From: Phycisphaerae bacterium
GTDB lineage: Bacteria > Planctomycetota > Phycisphaerae > UBA1845
DNA length: 17,019 bases
NCBI GenBank assembly: GCA_021604825.1
Contig: BQJS01000097.1
Coordinates: 1-17,019 of the forward strand
Direction: 5' to 3'
This document shows positions 8,127 to 15,733 of this stretch, piece by piece; within the stretch, counting starts at the first letter, position 1, and each line of letters starts with the position of its first letter. The notes below the pieces were generated by a model. It saw only the letters and a program-made list of their open reading frames with translations, ran no database searches and had not been told where the DNA came from. The position numbers and the translations under genes are program-made.

Positions 8127-8708
8127 ATGAAAGAAAGTCCGCGTATCGTGGCATTTGCCGGAAGCACCCGTACAAAATCTTACAACAAGCGGTTGGTGAG
8201 AATTGCGGCGCGCGGGGCGACGCAGGCCGGGGCACAGGTCGAGATCGTTGATCTGCGTGATTTGAATCTACCTGTGTTTGACGAAGATGAGGAAGCGAAG
8301 AACGGACCGCCGGAGGGGGCGACCCGATTTAAGGCTGTTCTGAAATCATGCGATGGGATTCTTATCTCGTCGCCAGAATACAACAGTTCTCTGTCAGCCG
8401 CGCTCAAGAATGCGATCGATTGGGCAACCAGGCCGGCGGAAGGTGAAGCGCCGCTGGAGGCGTTTGCTGGCAAGACGGCTGTCATCATGAGCGCGTCACC
8501 CGGTGGGCTTGGCGGTCTCCGCGGGTTGGTTCATCTTCGAGCGATCCTGGGCAACATACGTGTTATTGTGTTGCCAGAGCAGCACGCCGTTGGGAGTGCT
8601 CATGAGGTTATCGGTGACGACGGGGAGATTGGTGACGACGAATTGCGATCCAAGATTGAAGGATTGGGCGCGCGATTGTGTGAGGTATGCAGCAAGCTAG
8701 GCCATTGA
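8127..8708 (+). CDS. NAD(P)H-dependent FMN reductase family protein
   Basis: A flavodoxin-fold FMN-binding oxidoreductase of 193 residues, cytosolic. This family includes NADPH:FMN reductases and quinone, azo-dye or chromate reductases. The FMN phosphate loop is GSTRTKSYN (12-20). SSPEYNSSLSAALKNAIDW (81-99) is the conserved isoalloxazine-binding segment, and SASPGGLGGLRG (122-133) is the third flavin loop. The start has a clear AGGAG at 8114-8118, 8 bases before the ATG. The gene is divergent from the S46 peptidase, with 200 bases between the two starts, and is followed by a small exported protein 97 bases on. The in vivo electron acceptor cannot be told from sequence. Confidence 0.92.
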   Translation: MKESPRIVAFAGSTRTKSYNKRLVRIAARGATQAGAQVEIVDLRDLNLPVFDEDEEAKNGPPEGATRFKAVLKSCDGILISSPEYNSSLSAALKNAIDWATRPAEGEAPLEAFAGKTAVIMSASPGGLGGLRGLVHLRAILGNIRVIVLPEQHAVGSAHEVIGDDGEIGDDELRSKIEGLGARLCEVCSKLGH

Positions 8709-8805
8709 ACGCCAAGCACTTAACGCCAAGCGTTGAACTTTGCGTCGATCAATCAACCGGACCGTTGCATGGAAGTTTGACAATCGAAGTAGAAAGAAGA
8801 GCACC

Positions 8806-9315
8806 ATGAAAATTCTGATTGCCGTACTGGCATTGCTGCTTGGCGTAGCTGCATATGTGACGTTAACGGCACGAGACGTCGAGGACGATGTACCGACAGG
8901 GCAGGTGCAATCCAATATTCCGATTTGGCGGCAGCCGATTCCAGAAGGTGCCAAACTCGTTGAGTCGGGTCTGGCGAAGATCAATGTAAAGCCTGTGCGC
9001 CGCAACGAAGGAGATCGGTATAAGATAGATTTCCATGTGACCGAAGAGCATGGGTACATGGTCGATGGAATCACGGTGCAATTTTGGTATCGATTCAAGG
9101 ATTCCGAAAGCGGCGACGTCATCGACGATCCACACAAGGTGAACTATTTTGTGAAGGGACGCCTCGGCTTTAACGAAACGCTTGTCGAATCGACGCCGTT
9201 GACCGATTTAGAGTTTGAGCATCTCGGGCGTGAAAGGTTGGGGGCGAGTACCGGTGAGAACTGGGGCACAAAAGTTGTCAAGTATGCGCGGGCCATGGAA
9301 CCAACCCGAGATTGA
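8806..9315 (+). CDS. Hypothetical exported or membrane-anchored protein
   Basis: I do not recognise this 169-residue protein. It begins with a hydrophobic signal or anchor segment (MKILIAVLALLLGVAAYV, residues 1-18). An acidic linker (RDVEDDVPTG) follows, then a soluble part of about 130 residues with alternating polar and hydrophobic residues, for example YKIDFHV and GITVQFWYRF, which suggests a small beta-rich domain. No cysteines or catalytic motifs stand out. The ATG at 8806 follows AGAAAGAAGAG, a purine-rich ribosome site; an upstream in-frame extension to 8740 would bury the signal segment and is unlikely. It is 97 bases after the FMN reductase and could be cotranscribed with it. A strong hairpin lies 17 bases after its stop. 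Confidence 0.72.
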   Translation: MKILIAVLALLLGVAAYVTLTARDVEDDVPTGQVQSNIPIWRQPIPEGAKLVESGLAKINVKPVRRNEGDRYKIDFHVTEEHGYMVDGITVQFWYRFKDSESGDVIDDPHKVNYFVKGRLGFNETLVESTPLTDLEFEHLGRERLGASTGENWGTKVVKYARAMEPTRD

Positions 9316-9331
9316 TGGTGGCGCAAACAAT

Positions 9332-9362
9332 GACCCGCGTATACGGAACGCATACGCGGGTC
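9332..9362. terminator. Perfect 11-bp hairpin between convergent genes
   Basis: GACCCGCGTAT (9332-9342) and ATACGCGGGTC (9352-9362) are exact reverse complements around a 9-base loop. It lies 17 bases after the exported protein and about 100 bases beyond the stop of the minus-strand cyclophilin gene. No T-run follows on either strand, so it may be a transcript-end stabiliser or factor-dependent terminator rather than a classical intrinsic one. Confidence 0.6.
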
Positions 9363-9460
9363 GAGTGTGACGAAAGCAATTTGGCGTAATGCCATCGGCT
9401 TTTAATGCTGCCACGTAAGCCAATTGGCCTTATCGATCAGTTAAGTCTCAATCTACGAAA

Positions 9461-10108
9461 CTACTTGCCTTCTTCTTTCGATTCTTCTTTTTTCGGCTTG
9501 TCTTCTTCTGGGCCAACGACTGAAGCCTTTTTGATCACCACAGCCACCTTCGGCGTGACCGCGCCAGGCGAGGGGTATTTTTCGTGGCGGATGCATTCGG
9601 TCGTGCGAATTTTCTCGACGATGTCCTGTCCTTCGACGACCATGCCGAACGCGGCATATCCGGGATTTCCGGCGGTGTAATTCAATCTGGCATTGTCCAC
9701 AACATTGATGAAGAACTGGCTGGTCGCGGAGTCCGGATTCCCGGTGCGGGCCATCGCAATTGAATACTTGACGTTCTTAAGTCCGTTGTCCGACTCCAAT
9801 TTGATGGGTGGCTTTAGGCCGTCGGTTTTCTTGTCAACGTCTTTGGTGAATCCGCCGCCCTGGATCATGAAGTTTGGGATGACGCGGTGGAAGATGGTTC
9901 CGTCGTAGTATCCGTCGTTGACGTACGCGAGGAAGTTCTTGACGGTGACGGGGGCCTTCTCTGCGTCGAGTTCGATCACCATGTCGCCGAGCGATGTGGT
10001 GAGCTTCACGCGCGGTTTGGCTGGGGCGTCCTCCGCCATGCTGGTCGATGGCAAGATGAACAGCGCAACCATTGCCATCACCAACTTCAGACTCATCAGT
10101 CGATTCAT
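9461..10108 (-). CDS. Secreted cyclophilin-type peptidyl-prolyl cis-trans isomerase
   Basis: Catalyses cis-trans isomerisation of Xaa-Pro bonds, probably in the periplasm. The 215-residue protein has a signal peptide (MSLKLVMAMVALFILPSTSMA, 5-25) and then a full cyclophilin domain (about 32-196). Active-site motifs are FHRVIPNFMIQGG (73-85, with Arg75 and Gln83), AMARTGNPDSATSQFFINV (118-136) and AAFGMVVEG (152-160). The last 20 residues are a Lys/Glu tail (EEDKPKKEESKEEGK), probably disordered. The minus-strand ribosome site AAAAGGAG (10118-10125) is 9 bases before the ATG. The gene is divergent from the MFS-acyltransferase gene and no partner is adjacent. It is a single-domain type without a trigger-factor-like or SurA-like chaperone part. 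Confidence 0.94.
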   Translation of the reverse strand: MNRLMSLKLVMAMVALFILPSTSMAEDAPAKPRVKLTTSLGDMVIELDAEKAPVTVKNFLAYVNDGYYDGTIFHRVIPNFMIQGGGFTKDVDKKTDGLKPPIKLESDNGLKNVKYSIAMARTGNPDSATSQFFINVVDNARLNYTAGNPGYAAFGMVVEGQDIVEKIRTTECIRHEKYPSPGAVTPKVAVVIKKASVVGPEEDKPKKEESKEEGK

Positions 10109-10346
10109 TTTCCGCGACTCCTTTTATCTTTGAGTGTTTCGCTTTACGTTGAGCAAATTGACCGCAACCACCCTGATGGGTTTGGATGCAGCGGTCCCTT
10201 GCCGGTCCATGTTCGAGCAGGAATCATACAAATGCAGTCCTCGCGCCGCAATTGAACCCCGTCAATACGTTTGACTCGCCTGCCGCCACCATGGATAGTA
10301 CGCCAGCTAGAATTTGAATGTTGGCTGTACCCCATCGGATTACGAA

Positions 10347-12224
10347 GTGAGTCTGAACAAACCCATCTCATTGCTCAAGAACCGCAATTTCATCCTGCTG
10401 TGGTGTGCGTACTTCGTCAGTGCGATGGGCGACCATCTCTCGGAGATGGAAATATTGCGGATGCAGAATGCCCTCGGAGAGGGTGTGGACATCATTCCGC
10501 TTCAGGCCCGAATGATGTTTGTTTTCTTCGTGCCGTTCATCTTGTTCGGGCCGCTGATGGGTTTGCTGGCAGATCGATACCCGCGCCGCGGCCTGATGAT
10601 CTTTGCCGACATTTCGCGAATCGCGTTGATGCTGTTCTTCGCAACGTTGATCGTCTTGCTTTCGCCGTATTCGCCGAATTGGGGGCCTTATCTTCCGTTG
10701 TTGTTTGTCGGAATATTTGCGGCAATGTTTTCGCCCGCGCGGTCGGCGATGTTGCCCACTTTGATCGATCAGGATCAATTGGTCGAGGCGAACGCATTGA
10801 TTCGCGGTGTCGGCGTATTGGCCACAGTGATCTCTGCGATTCTGGGTGGATGGTTGGCAGACAACATGCCGGGCGTTGCATTCAAAGCCGACGCGGCCAC
10901 CTTTGCAGCAAGCGCCATCCTCGTGTTCCTGATCATCGCTCCCAAAACCCAACGAACCCAGGACGCGCAGACGGAGCGGTTTGTTCCGCAGATTATCGGT
11001 GGCGTTCGATACGTGCTTGGACATCGTCGTGTGATGCAGTTGATCATTTTCGGCACCGTGTATTGGTTCAGTGCAGCCGGTCTCAACAGCATCGTGCCGG
11101 CGATCGTGAAGCACTCGTTCGGACTCAAGTCGTATCAAGACGTTTCGATGTTTCGGGCGTATCTCGTCGTTGGCATGGTGCTTGGTTCCGGTGTGCTATT
11201 TTTCTTGAAGGACGCCCTTCGCAGCGAGGTGGCGATCACTTGGTCGCTCATCGGCGCGGGGCTGGCTGGCATGGTGATGGCCGTCAGCACGATCTCGTGG
11301 TGGAATGACACGTTCGCATATTTCTTGGGCGCCGGTGGAATCATGGTGGCGGGCCTCTTTGGATCGGGTTTGATCACCAGTTATAACGCGCTGCTTCAGC
11401 GCATCGTTCCCGATCGATATCGCGGCCGCGTCTATGGCGTGCTCGATCTGTGTACAATGTCGGGCCTCTTGCTGGCGTGTGGGGTGCTTGGAATTCCAAG
11501 CTGGCCGAAGATTGACCGCTGGTGTGGGTTGATCGCCCTGGGTATTGGTCTATTGATGTTGGTTGTTGGACTGACGTCGCTGGTGATTCGTCATACCAAT
11601 CAGGCTGATCCGATTGGACTGTCGATCACGCGTGGATTCAATGAGTTTTTCTGCCGATTCTGGTACAAACTCAAGCGCGTCGGTCCCTGTACCGTCCCAC
11701 GAACCGGTCCCGTCATCATCACAGCCAACCACTCGTCGACGCCCGATCCGCTGATGATTTACGCGGAGTGTCATCATCGCCGGATCAGTTTCCTAGTTGC
11801 CAAAGAATACACCGGTATTCCCGTCGCACAGTGGTTCATCGGGTCGATCGATTGTATCCCGGTTAAGCGCGACGCCAACGATGCCAATTCGGCAAGGGAA
11901 GCACTGCGCCGATTAAAGAACGGCGACGCGTTGGGCATCTTTATTGAAGGCCGTATCCCCGATCCCGGCGAAGTCGCCGAACCGAAAAACGGAGTAGCGA
12001 TGTTGGCCCTTCGATCGGGAGCCACGGTCATACCGGTCGGAATCAGCGGAACGGTATTCCGCGACGGCATAGCAGCCGGTTTTTTCGCCCCGCACCGAGC
12101 CACAATTCAATTTGGCGAGCCAGTCGACTTATCAGAATTCCCAAGCAAACCCTCATCAGAAGAGTTGGACGCCGCCACCAAGAAAATCCACGGCGCGATT
12201 CTAAAACTCGCTGATACTGGCTAG
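10347..12224 (+). CDS. MFS transporter fused to a PlsC-type acyltransferase
   Basis: An inner-membrane protein of about 625 residues. Residues 1-415 form a major facilitator domain with about 11-12 hydrophobic helices and the loop motif GLLADRYPRRG (72-82). Residues 430-620 form a glycerolipid acyltransferase domain: ANHSSTPDP (460-468, catalytic His462 and Asp467 in the HX4D motif), GSIDCIPVKRD (499-509), FIEGRIPD (532-539) and VIPVGISG (561-568). This joins in one chain the activities that in E. coli are split between LplT (lysophospholipid flippase) and the acyltransferase half of Aas, so import and reacylation of lysophospholipids is the likely role; the Aas ligase half is absent. Substrate is inference. 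I prefer GTG 10347 with GGA 7 bases upstream; an in-frame TTG at 10314 would add 11 residues. Confidence 0.9.
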   Translation: MSLNKPISLLKNRNFILLWCAYFVSAMGDHLSEMEILRMQNALGEGVDIIPLQARMMFVFFVPFILFGPLMGLLADRYPRRGLMIFADISRIALMLFFATLIVLLSPYSPNWGPYLPLLFVGIFAAMFSPARSAMLPTLIDQDQLVEANALIRGVGVLATVISAILGGWLADNMPGVAFKADAATFAASAILVFLIIAPKTQRTQDAQTERFVPQIIGGVRYVLGHRRVMQLIIFGTVYWFSAAGLNSIVPAIVKHSFGLKSYQDVSMFRAYLVVGMVLGSGVLFFLKDALRSEVAITWSLIGAGLAGMVMAVSTISWWNDTFAYFLGAGGIMVAGLFGSGLITSYNALLQRIVPDRYRGRVYGVLDLCTMSGLLLACGVLGIPSWPKIDRWCGLIALGIGLLMLVVGLTSLVIRHTNQADPIGLSITRGFNEFFCRFWYKLKRVGPCTVPRTGPVIITANHSSTPDPLMIYAECHHRRISFLVAKEYTGIPVAQWFIGSIDCIPVKRDANDANSAREALRRLKNGDALGIFIEGRIPDPGEVAEPKNGVAMLALRSGATVIPVGISGTVFRDGIAAGFFAPHRATIQFGEPVDLSEFPSKPSSEELDAATKKIHGAILKLADTG

Positions 12225-12251
12225 AAGTGCGTCGACGGTTTGAGATTTCGA

Positions 12252-12281
12252 TTGAACCCGCACTGGTCGTCAGCGTATTAA
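12252..12281 (+). promoter_or_regulatory. Possible sigma70-type promoter before the propeller gene
   Basis: TTGAAC (12252-12257) and TATTAA (12276-12281) are 18 bases apart and about 90 bases before the ATG at 12369. Each box matches the consensus at only four of six positions, so this is a weak candidate. Confidence 0.2.
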
Positions 12282-12368
12282 TAGACACTCTGGTTTCGAA
12301 CCAAACAAGGCCCGTTGAGGCGTCGACACGATTTGATCAATCCGTATTGCTGTCTTCGATTGGTTGGT

Positions 12369-13793
12369 ATGAAGATCCCAAATTACACGCCTGATTCTGC
12401 GAAACTGCGGTATTTTTGTATGTGGGCGGTTGTTTTTGTGTTCCCGATGAACGCGGCTTGCCAGGTGGATGGCGGGGCATTTGCTGGGACTGGTTCGGAT
12501 GTGGTGGCCCGTTACTTTCATGCGGGTGGGCGGTTGTTGCATGGGCCGGTGATGATTAGCGGGGGGCTTAACCTTAGCATCTTTCCGCCGACGTTGATTT
12601 CGCGCGGCGACATTTCGTTTTACGATCCGGTGACCCAGACGTTCAGCGCCCAGTTTGATCCGCTCGATGGCAGTGGCCCGACGTTTCCGGCGCTGACTGA
12701 TCCGCGCAGCAGTCACACGCAGACGACGCTGCACGATGGGCGCGTGCTGATCGCCGGTGGGCATATTAACGCGATGGGGACGAGTCCTGGTGTTGCGTTT
12801 GACGGCGTCGAGATTTTCGATCCGTGGACTGGGACGGTTTCGGTCGCCCCGAGCATGGCCGCTGTCCGTGCGATGCATACGGCGACGTTGCTGCCGGATG
12901 GTCGCGTGGTGGTGGCTGGTGCGTCTTCGTGGCAGATTTTTGATCCGGCAGACGACACCTGGTCGAGCAATTTTGCGATGCACGCATCGCGCACGGCCCA
13001 CGCTGCGGTTCTGTTGACAGACCACGACGGGGTGGCTGGCGATGATCGTGTGCTGCTTGTTGGTGGGAATGGCTCGGCACCCGATAGCATGGAACTGTTG
13101 GACCCGCTTCTTGAAACCAGCACGCCGATGACGTCGCTGCTTTCGGTGGGCGTCGATGATCTTGCCGCGATTGCGTTGGCCGACGGGCGGGTGTTCGTCG
13201 TCGGCGGTCAGAATGCTTCTACCGGAAACACGGTGGCCAACACGTATCTCTTCGATCCGGTGGCCGACAATATCGTTGCGGGTCCGGATGTGCCCAATCG
13301 TGCGGGTGGCATCGCCGATCATCAGATCGTTCGGTTCGCCGATCAGGTGGCGATCTTCGGCGGCGAACAGCAGCAGGGCGGGGTCGATACCGTGCTGAAC
13401 TATGCCGCGATTTTTGATGCTTCGACCGATCAATGGTTGGCCGACGGGATGATGATCAACCTGCACGATGATTTCGTTACCGTACCGCTAGGCGCGTGCG
13501 AGCTACTGATTGTCGGCGGGGGGATTCCGTTTCTCGGTCAGGAAATTCCGTCGGCGAACACCGAACTGTTCACGCTGAGCGATTCGGGGCAATGCACGCT
13601 GGGCGATCTCGACAACGACGGAGATGTCGATGCCGATGACTACGACCGATTCGCACCGTGTCTGAACGGACCCGACGCCACAAGCCAACCGGCAGAGTGT
13701 ATACACCTGAATGCAGCCACGTCCGATTTCGACATGGACGGCGATGTCGATCTAACCGATTTCGCCACCTTCGCCGAGTCGTACGGCATGTAG
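12369..13793 (+). CDS. Exported Kelch-like beta-propeller protein with dockerin-like C-terminus
   Basis: A 474-residue exported protein. A signal peptide occupies about residues 11-30 (hydrophobic WAVVFVFPMNAAC). The body holds repeated blades of the Kelch/galactose-oxidase type: HTQTTLHDGRVLIAGG (116-131), HTATLLPDGRVVVAGA (170-185), HAAVLLTDHDGVAGDDRVLLVGG (211-233), AIALADGRVFVVGG (267-280) and ADQVAIFGG (324-332). The C-terminus has two calcium-loop repeats, GDLDNDGDVDADDYDRF (412-428) and DFDMDGDVDLTDFATF (453-468), the dockerin I-like pair common at the ends of exported planctomycete proteins. No oxidase catalytic residues were identified, so a binding or surface role is as likely as an enzymatic one. 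The ATG at 12369 has a weak ribosome site; a TTG at 12315 would extend it by 18. The TAG stop belongs to a repeat. Confidence 0.85.
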   Translation: MKIPNYTPDSAKLRYFCMWAVVFVFPMNAACQVDGGAFAGTGSDVVARYFHAGGRLLHGPVMISGGLNLSIFPPTLISRGDISFYDPVTQTFSAQFDPLDGSGPTFPALTDPRSSHTQTTLHDGRVLIAGGHINAMGTSPGVAFDGVEIFDPWTGTVSVAPSMAAVRAMHTATLLPDGRVVVAGASSWQIFDPADDTWSSNFAMHASRTAHAAVLLTDHDGVAGDDRVLLVGGNGSAPDSMELLDPLLETSTPMTSLLSVGVDDLAAIALADGRVFVVGGQNASTGNTVANTYLFDPVADNIVAGPDVPNRAGGIADHQIVRFADQVAIFGGEQQQGGVDTVLNYAAIFDASTDQWLADGMMINLHDDFVTVPLGACELLIVGGGIPFLGQEIPSANTELFTLSDSGQCTLGDLDNDGDVDADDYDRFAPCLNGPDATSQPAECIHLNAATSDFDMDGDVDLTDFATFAESYGM

Positions 13794-13868
13794 GGTGCGT
13801 CCCGGACGCACCTGTTGTGCCTGAGATTTCACCATCTGGCTTAGCAGGTGCGGCGAACCACACCCTAC
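13790..13868. repeat. REP-like pair, family C, with unlike arms
   Basis: The left arm (13790-13814) starts GTAGGGTG and folds as GGTGCGTC-CCG-GACGCACC. The right arm (13845-13868) ends CACCCTAC and carries the different centre CGGCGAACCA. Only the outer parts (GTAGGGTG/CACCCTAC and CACCTG/CAGGTG) are complementary between arms. The left arm is an exact 25-base inverted copy of 15098-15122; the right arm differs at two positions from 15734-15757. TAG at 13791-13793 is the stop of the propeller gene. The remaining 166 bases to the next gene hold nothing I recognise. Confidence 0.85.
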
Positions 13869-14034
13869 AGTATCGCTTACATCGATACGGTGTTTCTTGC
13901 GATGATGCGTCTGAAACCGCAATTCCGCTTCTCGGTACAAGGATTTGTTTGGACAGTTGGAACCGATCCACCATTGAATACGTCTAATCGATTGTGCATC
14001 ACATACCGTCAACATTTTGCATTTGGGCCGAACC

Positions 14035-14568
14035 ATGAAAAAACCAATCAGTGTTTTGGACAAAGTGCGGGTGGCATCGCCGTGCCGTGAATCTTGGGCC
14101 CAGATGACCGGCGACGATCGTGTTCGACACTGCGAGCGCTGCGACCTCAACGTGTTTAACCTCTCCGATATGAATCGCGCCGATGCGGAAGAACTCATCC
14201 TTAACAGCGAGGGGCGATTGTGTGTTCGCTACCACGCCCGCGCCGACGGCACGATCATCACCCGCGACTGTCCGGTGGGACGCGGCCTGGTGCGCCGCCG
14301 CCTGAGATGGATCGCCGCTTGTATTGTGGGCGCGTTTAGCGCAATCGTTGGGACGGTGTTTGCGATAACCGGTGGAAGTGGATTCTTTAGAGTCGGTCAA
14401 ATGAGAGAATTCAAAGCGTTCGCACCCATATGCGATCGCCTTTCACCACCGCCGGTTTACATCATTGCTGGTTCAATGTCCTTGGCGCCTATTCCAAACA
14501 ATTCAGTTAATCAGAAACTTGCAGAATCCACCGAGCATGGAGGTTCAGGTGCGAGCTCAGAAGACTGA
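14035..14568 (+). CDS. Cys-rich domain protein with one membrane segment
   Basis: A 177-residue protein with no name that I can give it. Residues 6-82 form a compact Cys-rich domain: ASPCRESWAQM (Cys17), RHCERCDLNVFNLSDM (Cys33, Cys36), LCVRYHARADGTIITRDCP (Cys63, Cys79). The pattern PC..W..M.G...RHC..C...V.NLS, followed by DG(T)..T.DCP, is one I recall from uncharacterised planctomycete and Bacteroidetes proteins; the cysteines could bind a metal. A single transmembrane helix follows (about 93-112), preceded by an Arg-rich stretch (RRRLR), so the Cys domain should be cytoplasmic and the 65-residue tail outside. ATG 14035 is preferred over an in-frame upstream start at 14017, because the conserved segment begins right after it. 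It may be cotranscribed with the gene at 14618, 49 bases on. Confidence 0.75.
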   Translation: MKKPISVLDKVRVASPCRESWAQMTGDDRVRHCERCDLNVFNLSDMNRADAEELILNSEGRLCVRYHARADGTIITRDCPVGRGLVRRRLRWIAACIVGAFSAIVGTVFAITGGSGFFRVGQMREFKAFAPICDRLSPPPVYIIAGSMSLAPIPNNSVNQKLAESTEHGGSGASSED

Positions 14569-14617
14569 ACGAATGAGTTGATTATTCAATCACCGTGAGA
14601 AGCTGGAATTAGATTCG

Positions 14618-15097
14618 ATGATCCGTTTCACGGCAGGCTTTGGTGTAATACTTCTTGCCATCGTATCGATTGATGCGATTGGTGAACAACGGGAGATTAT
14701 TCGGATACTTCCGGCAATTCTCTGGCGGTGGATTCTCTTGATCGTTGTCGCACCCAGTTTTATTGTGTTTTTTGCTGCACTCGTGGTGAATCTGTTCAGG
14801 CCGCTTCAGATGTTTAAACGAAAGGTGGTTGGTCTGTTTGGGCCGATGCGGTTTGGATTTCTGCTTGGGCTGATCGTCGCTTTGTTGATTCCGTTTGCGT
14901 TGGTTGGGTTGGGGCGATGGATCAGTGAGGCGTTTATTCCGGCGTTGGTCACGGCGGTTGTTTCGATACCGATGCTGACGCTTGTTGCCCGGCGGTGTTT
15001 GCCGGGGTATTGCGTTCGTTGTGGGTACGATATTCGCTGTTCGCTCGATGCAGACCGGTGTCCTGAATGTGGGACTCGTCCGATGGGGGCTTATTAG
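14618..15097 (+). CDS. Small membrane protein with C-terminal zinc ribbon
   Basis: A 159-residue integral membrane protein with about four hydrophobic segments (near 4-20, 37-60, 79-98 and 103-125), followed by a cytosolic-looking C-terminal ribbon. The ribbon is YCVRCGYDIR...DRCPECGTRP, with Cys132, Cys135, Cys148 and Cys151 in a CX2C-X12-CX2C arrangement that should bind zinc. This tail is common on otherwise unrelated planctomycete membrane proteins; its function is unknown to me. The ATG at 14618 has GGA about 11 bases upstream. The TAG stop is immediately followed by the repeat at 15098-15122, across which the gene converges on a second protein with the same tail type. Confidence 0.78.
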   Translation: MIRFTAGFGVILLAIVSIDAIGEQREIIRILPAILWRWILLIVVAPSFIVFFAALVVNLFRPLQMFKRKVVGLFGPMRFGFLLGLIVALLIPFALVGLGRWISEAFIPALVTAVVSIPMLTLVARRCLPGYCVRCGYDIRCSLDADRCPECGTRPMGAY

Positions 15098-15122
15098 CAG
15101 GTGCGTCCGGGACGCACCCTAC
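15098..15122. repeat. Single REP-like palindrome spanning a convergent gene gap
   Basis: A 25-base hairpin, GGTGCGTC-CGG-GACGCACC with CA and CTAC ends. It is an exact inverted copy of 13790-13814. It starts at the base after the stop of the + strand gene, and its CTA (15119-15121) is the TAG stop of the minus-strand gene, so it makes up the entire intergenic region. The preceding bases TTAG, which include the + strand gene's stop, are also present before the right arm at 13845. Confidence 0.88.
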
Positions 15123-15670
15123 GTTTGACCAGATGTTGCTGCATCAATTAGTGCCCCGCATTCCGGGCACTTTGCGCTTTCTATTCCATGTAATAGGTAT
15201 CCGCACGAAACACAACAACCACGACGCATTCTCTTGACTCGAAGCCTCGATCGATAAACCGGAAACGCCATAAGCACGACAAGGATTCCGCTGATGGTGT
15301 AGAACGTTGCGGCAATTGGCATGCTTATGCGTGTGACATCCAGAAGCATTGTGCTGATGTTCTGTTTCTTGAACAGATTTGACTTGACCGGGCCAAATGA
15401 GAGTTCAAGGAATTCAAGCCAACCTTCCTTCACCCGTAGCACATTATCGACTTTCGTGATCTCGCCATCAGACTCATAGGGGGAATTTGATTTTAATTGA
15501 TTGTATTTGGATCGGGGCCTGCGGTCGGTATGAGTCTCATACAAACTTAGGCTAAGATGGTTAACACCCTCGTCCAAGTAGAGGTATTTCGTCGATGAGC
15601 CGACGACGAAGTACAGAAACGCAAACCAGCACCAGGCGCAAATCAGAACTATCAGAATAAGGCGACGCAT
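15119..15670 (-). CDS. Membrane protein with C-terminal zinc ribbon
   Basis: A 183-residue protein. An N-terminal hydrophobic segment (LILIVLICAWCWFAFLYFVV, 4-23) and a second one (about 117-138) bracket a soluble domain of about 95 residues, probably outside the cytoplasm. A basic stretch (YRSRLRVKRMRR) then leads into the ribbon CCVSCGYLLHG...KCPECG, with Cys153, Cys156, Cys168 and Cys171 as likely zinc ligands. It has the same ribbon class as its convergent neighbour, but the rest is not obviously similar. Its bases look richer in A and T than its neighbours. The ATG at 15670 is preferred over GTG 15688; neither has a good ribosome site. The function is unknown. Confidence 0.72.
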   Translation of the reverse strand: MRRLILIVLICAWCWFAFLYFVVGSSTKYLYLDEGVNHLSLSLYETHTDRRPRSKYNQLKSNSPYESDGEITKVDNVLRVKEGWLEFLELSFGPVKSNLFKKQNISTMLLDVTRISMPIAATFYTISGILVVLMAFPVYRSRLRVKRMRRGCCVSCGYLLHGIESAKCPECGALIDAATSGQT

Positions 15671-15733
15671 ATGTTGACTGTTGTACACGAGTCAAGGAAC
15701 GTTCGCCAAATCCAGAGAGGTCGAGAATCTTAA

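Noticed and set aside
8708..8734. A direct repeat of AACGCCAAGC (8708-8717 and 8722-8731) with a small AACGC-CAA-GCGTT hairpin.
   Set aside because: The stem is only 5 bp with no T-run, and two copies of 10 bases are too little to call a regulatory repeat.
10282..10350. A GCCGCCACCATGG string and two tiny reading frames (10291-10317 and 10318-10350), the second overlapping the GTG start of the MFS-acyltransferase gene.
   Set aside because: The Kozak-like string has no meaning in bacteria and neither mini-frame has a ribosome site. Frames of 8-10 codons arise often by chance, so I see no support for a leader peptide.
10271..11308. A 345-codon plus-strand frame offset from the MFS gene.
   Set aside because: Its product is Arg/Cys-rich and lacks membrane helices, while the overlapping frame gives a coherent transporter and acyltransferase.
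12270..13466. A 398-codon minus-strand frame across the propeller gene.
   Set aside because: Very rich in Arg, His and Ile with no domain; the plus strand encodes clear Kelch-like blades and dockerin loops.
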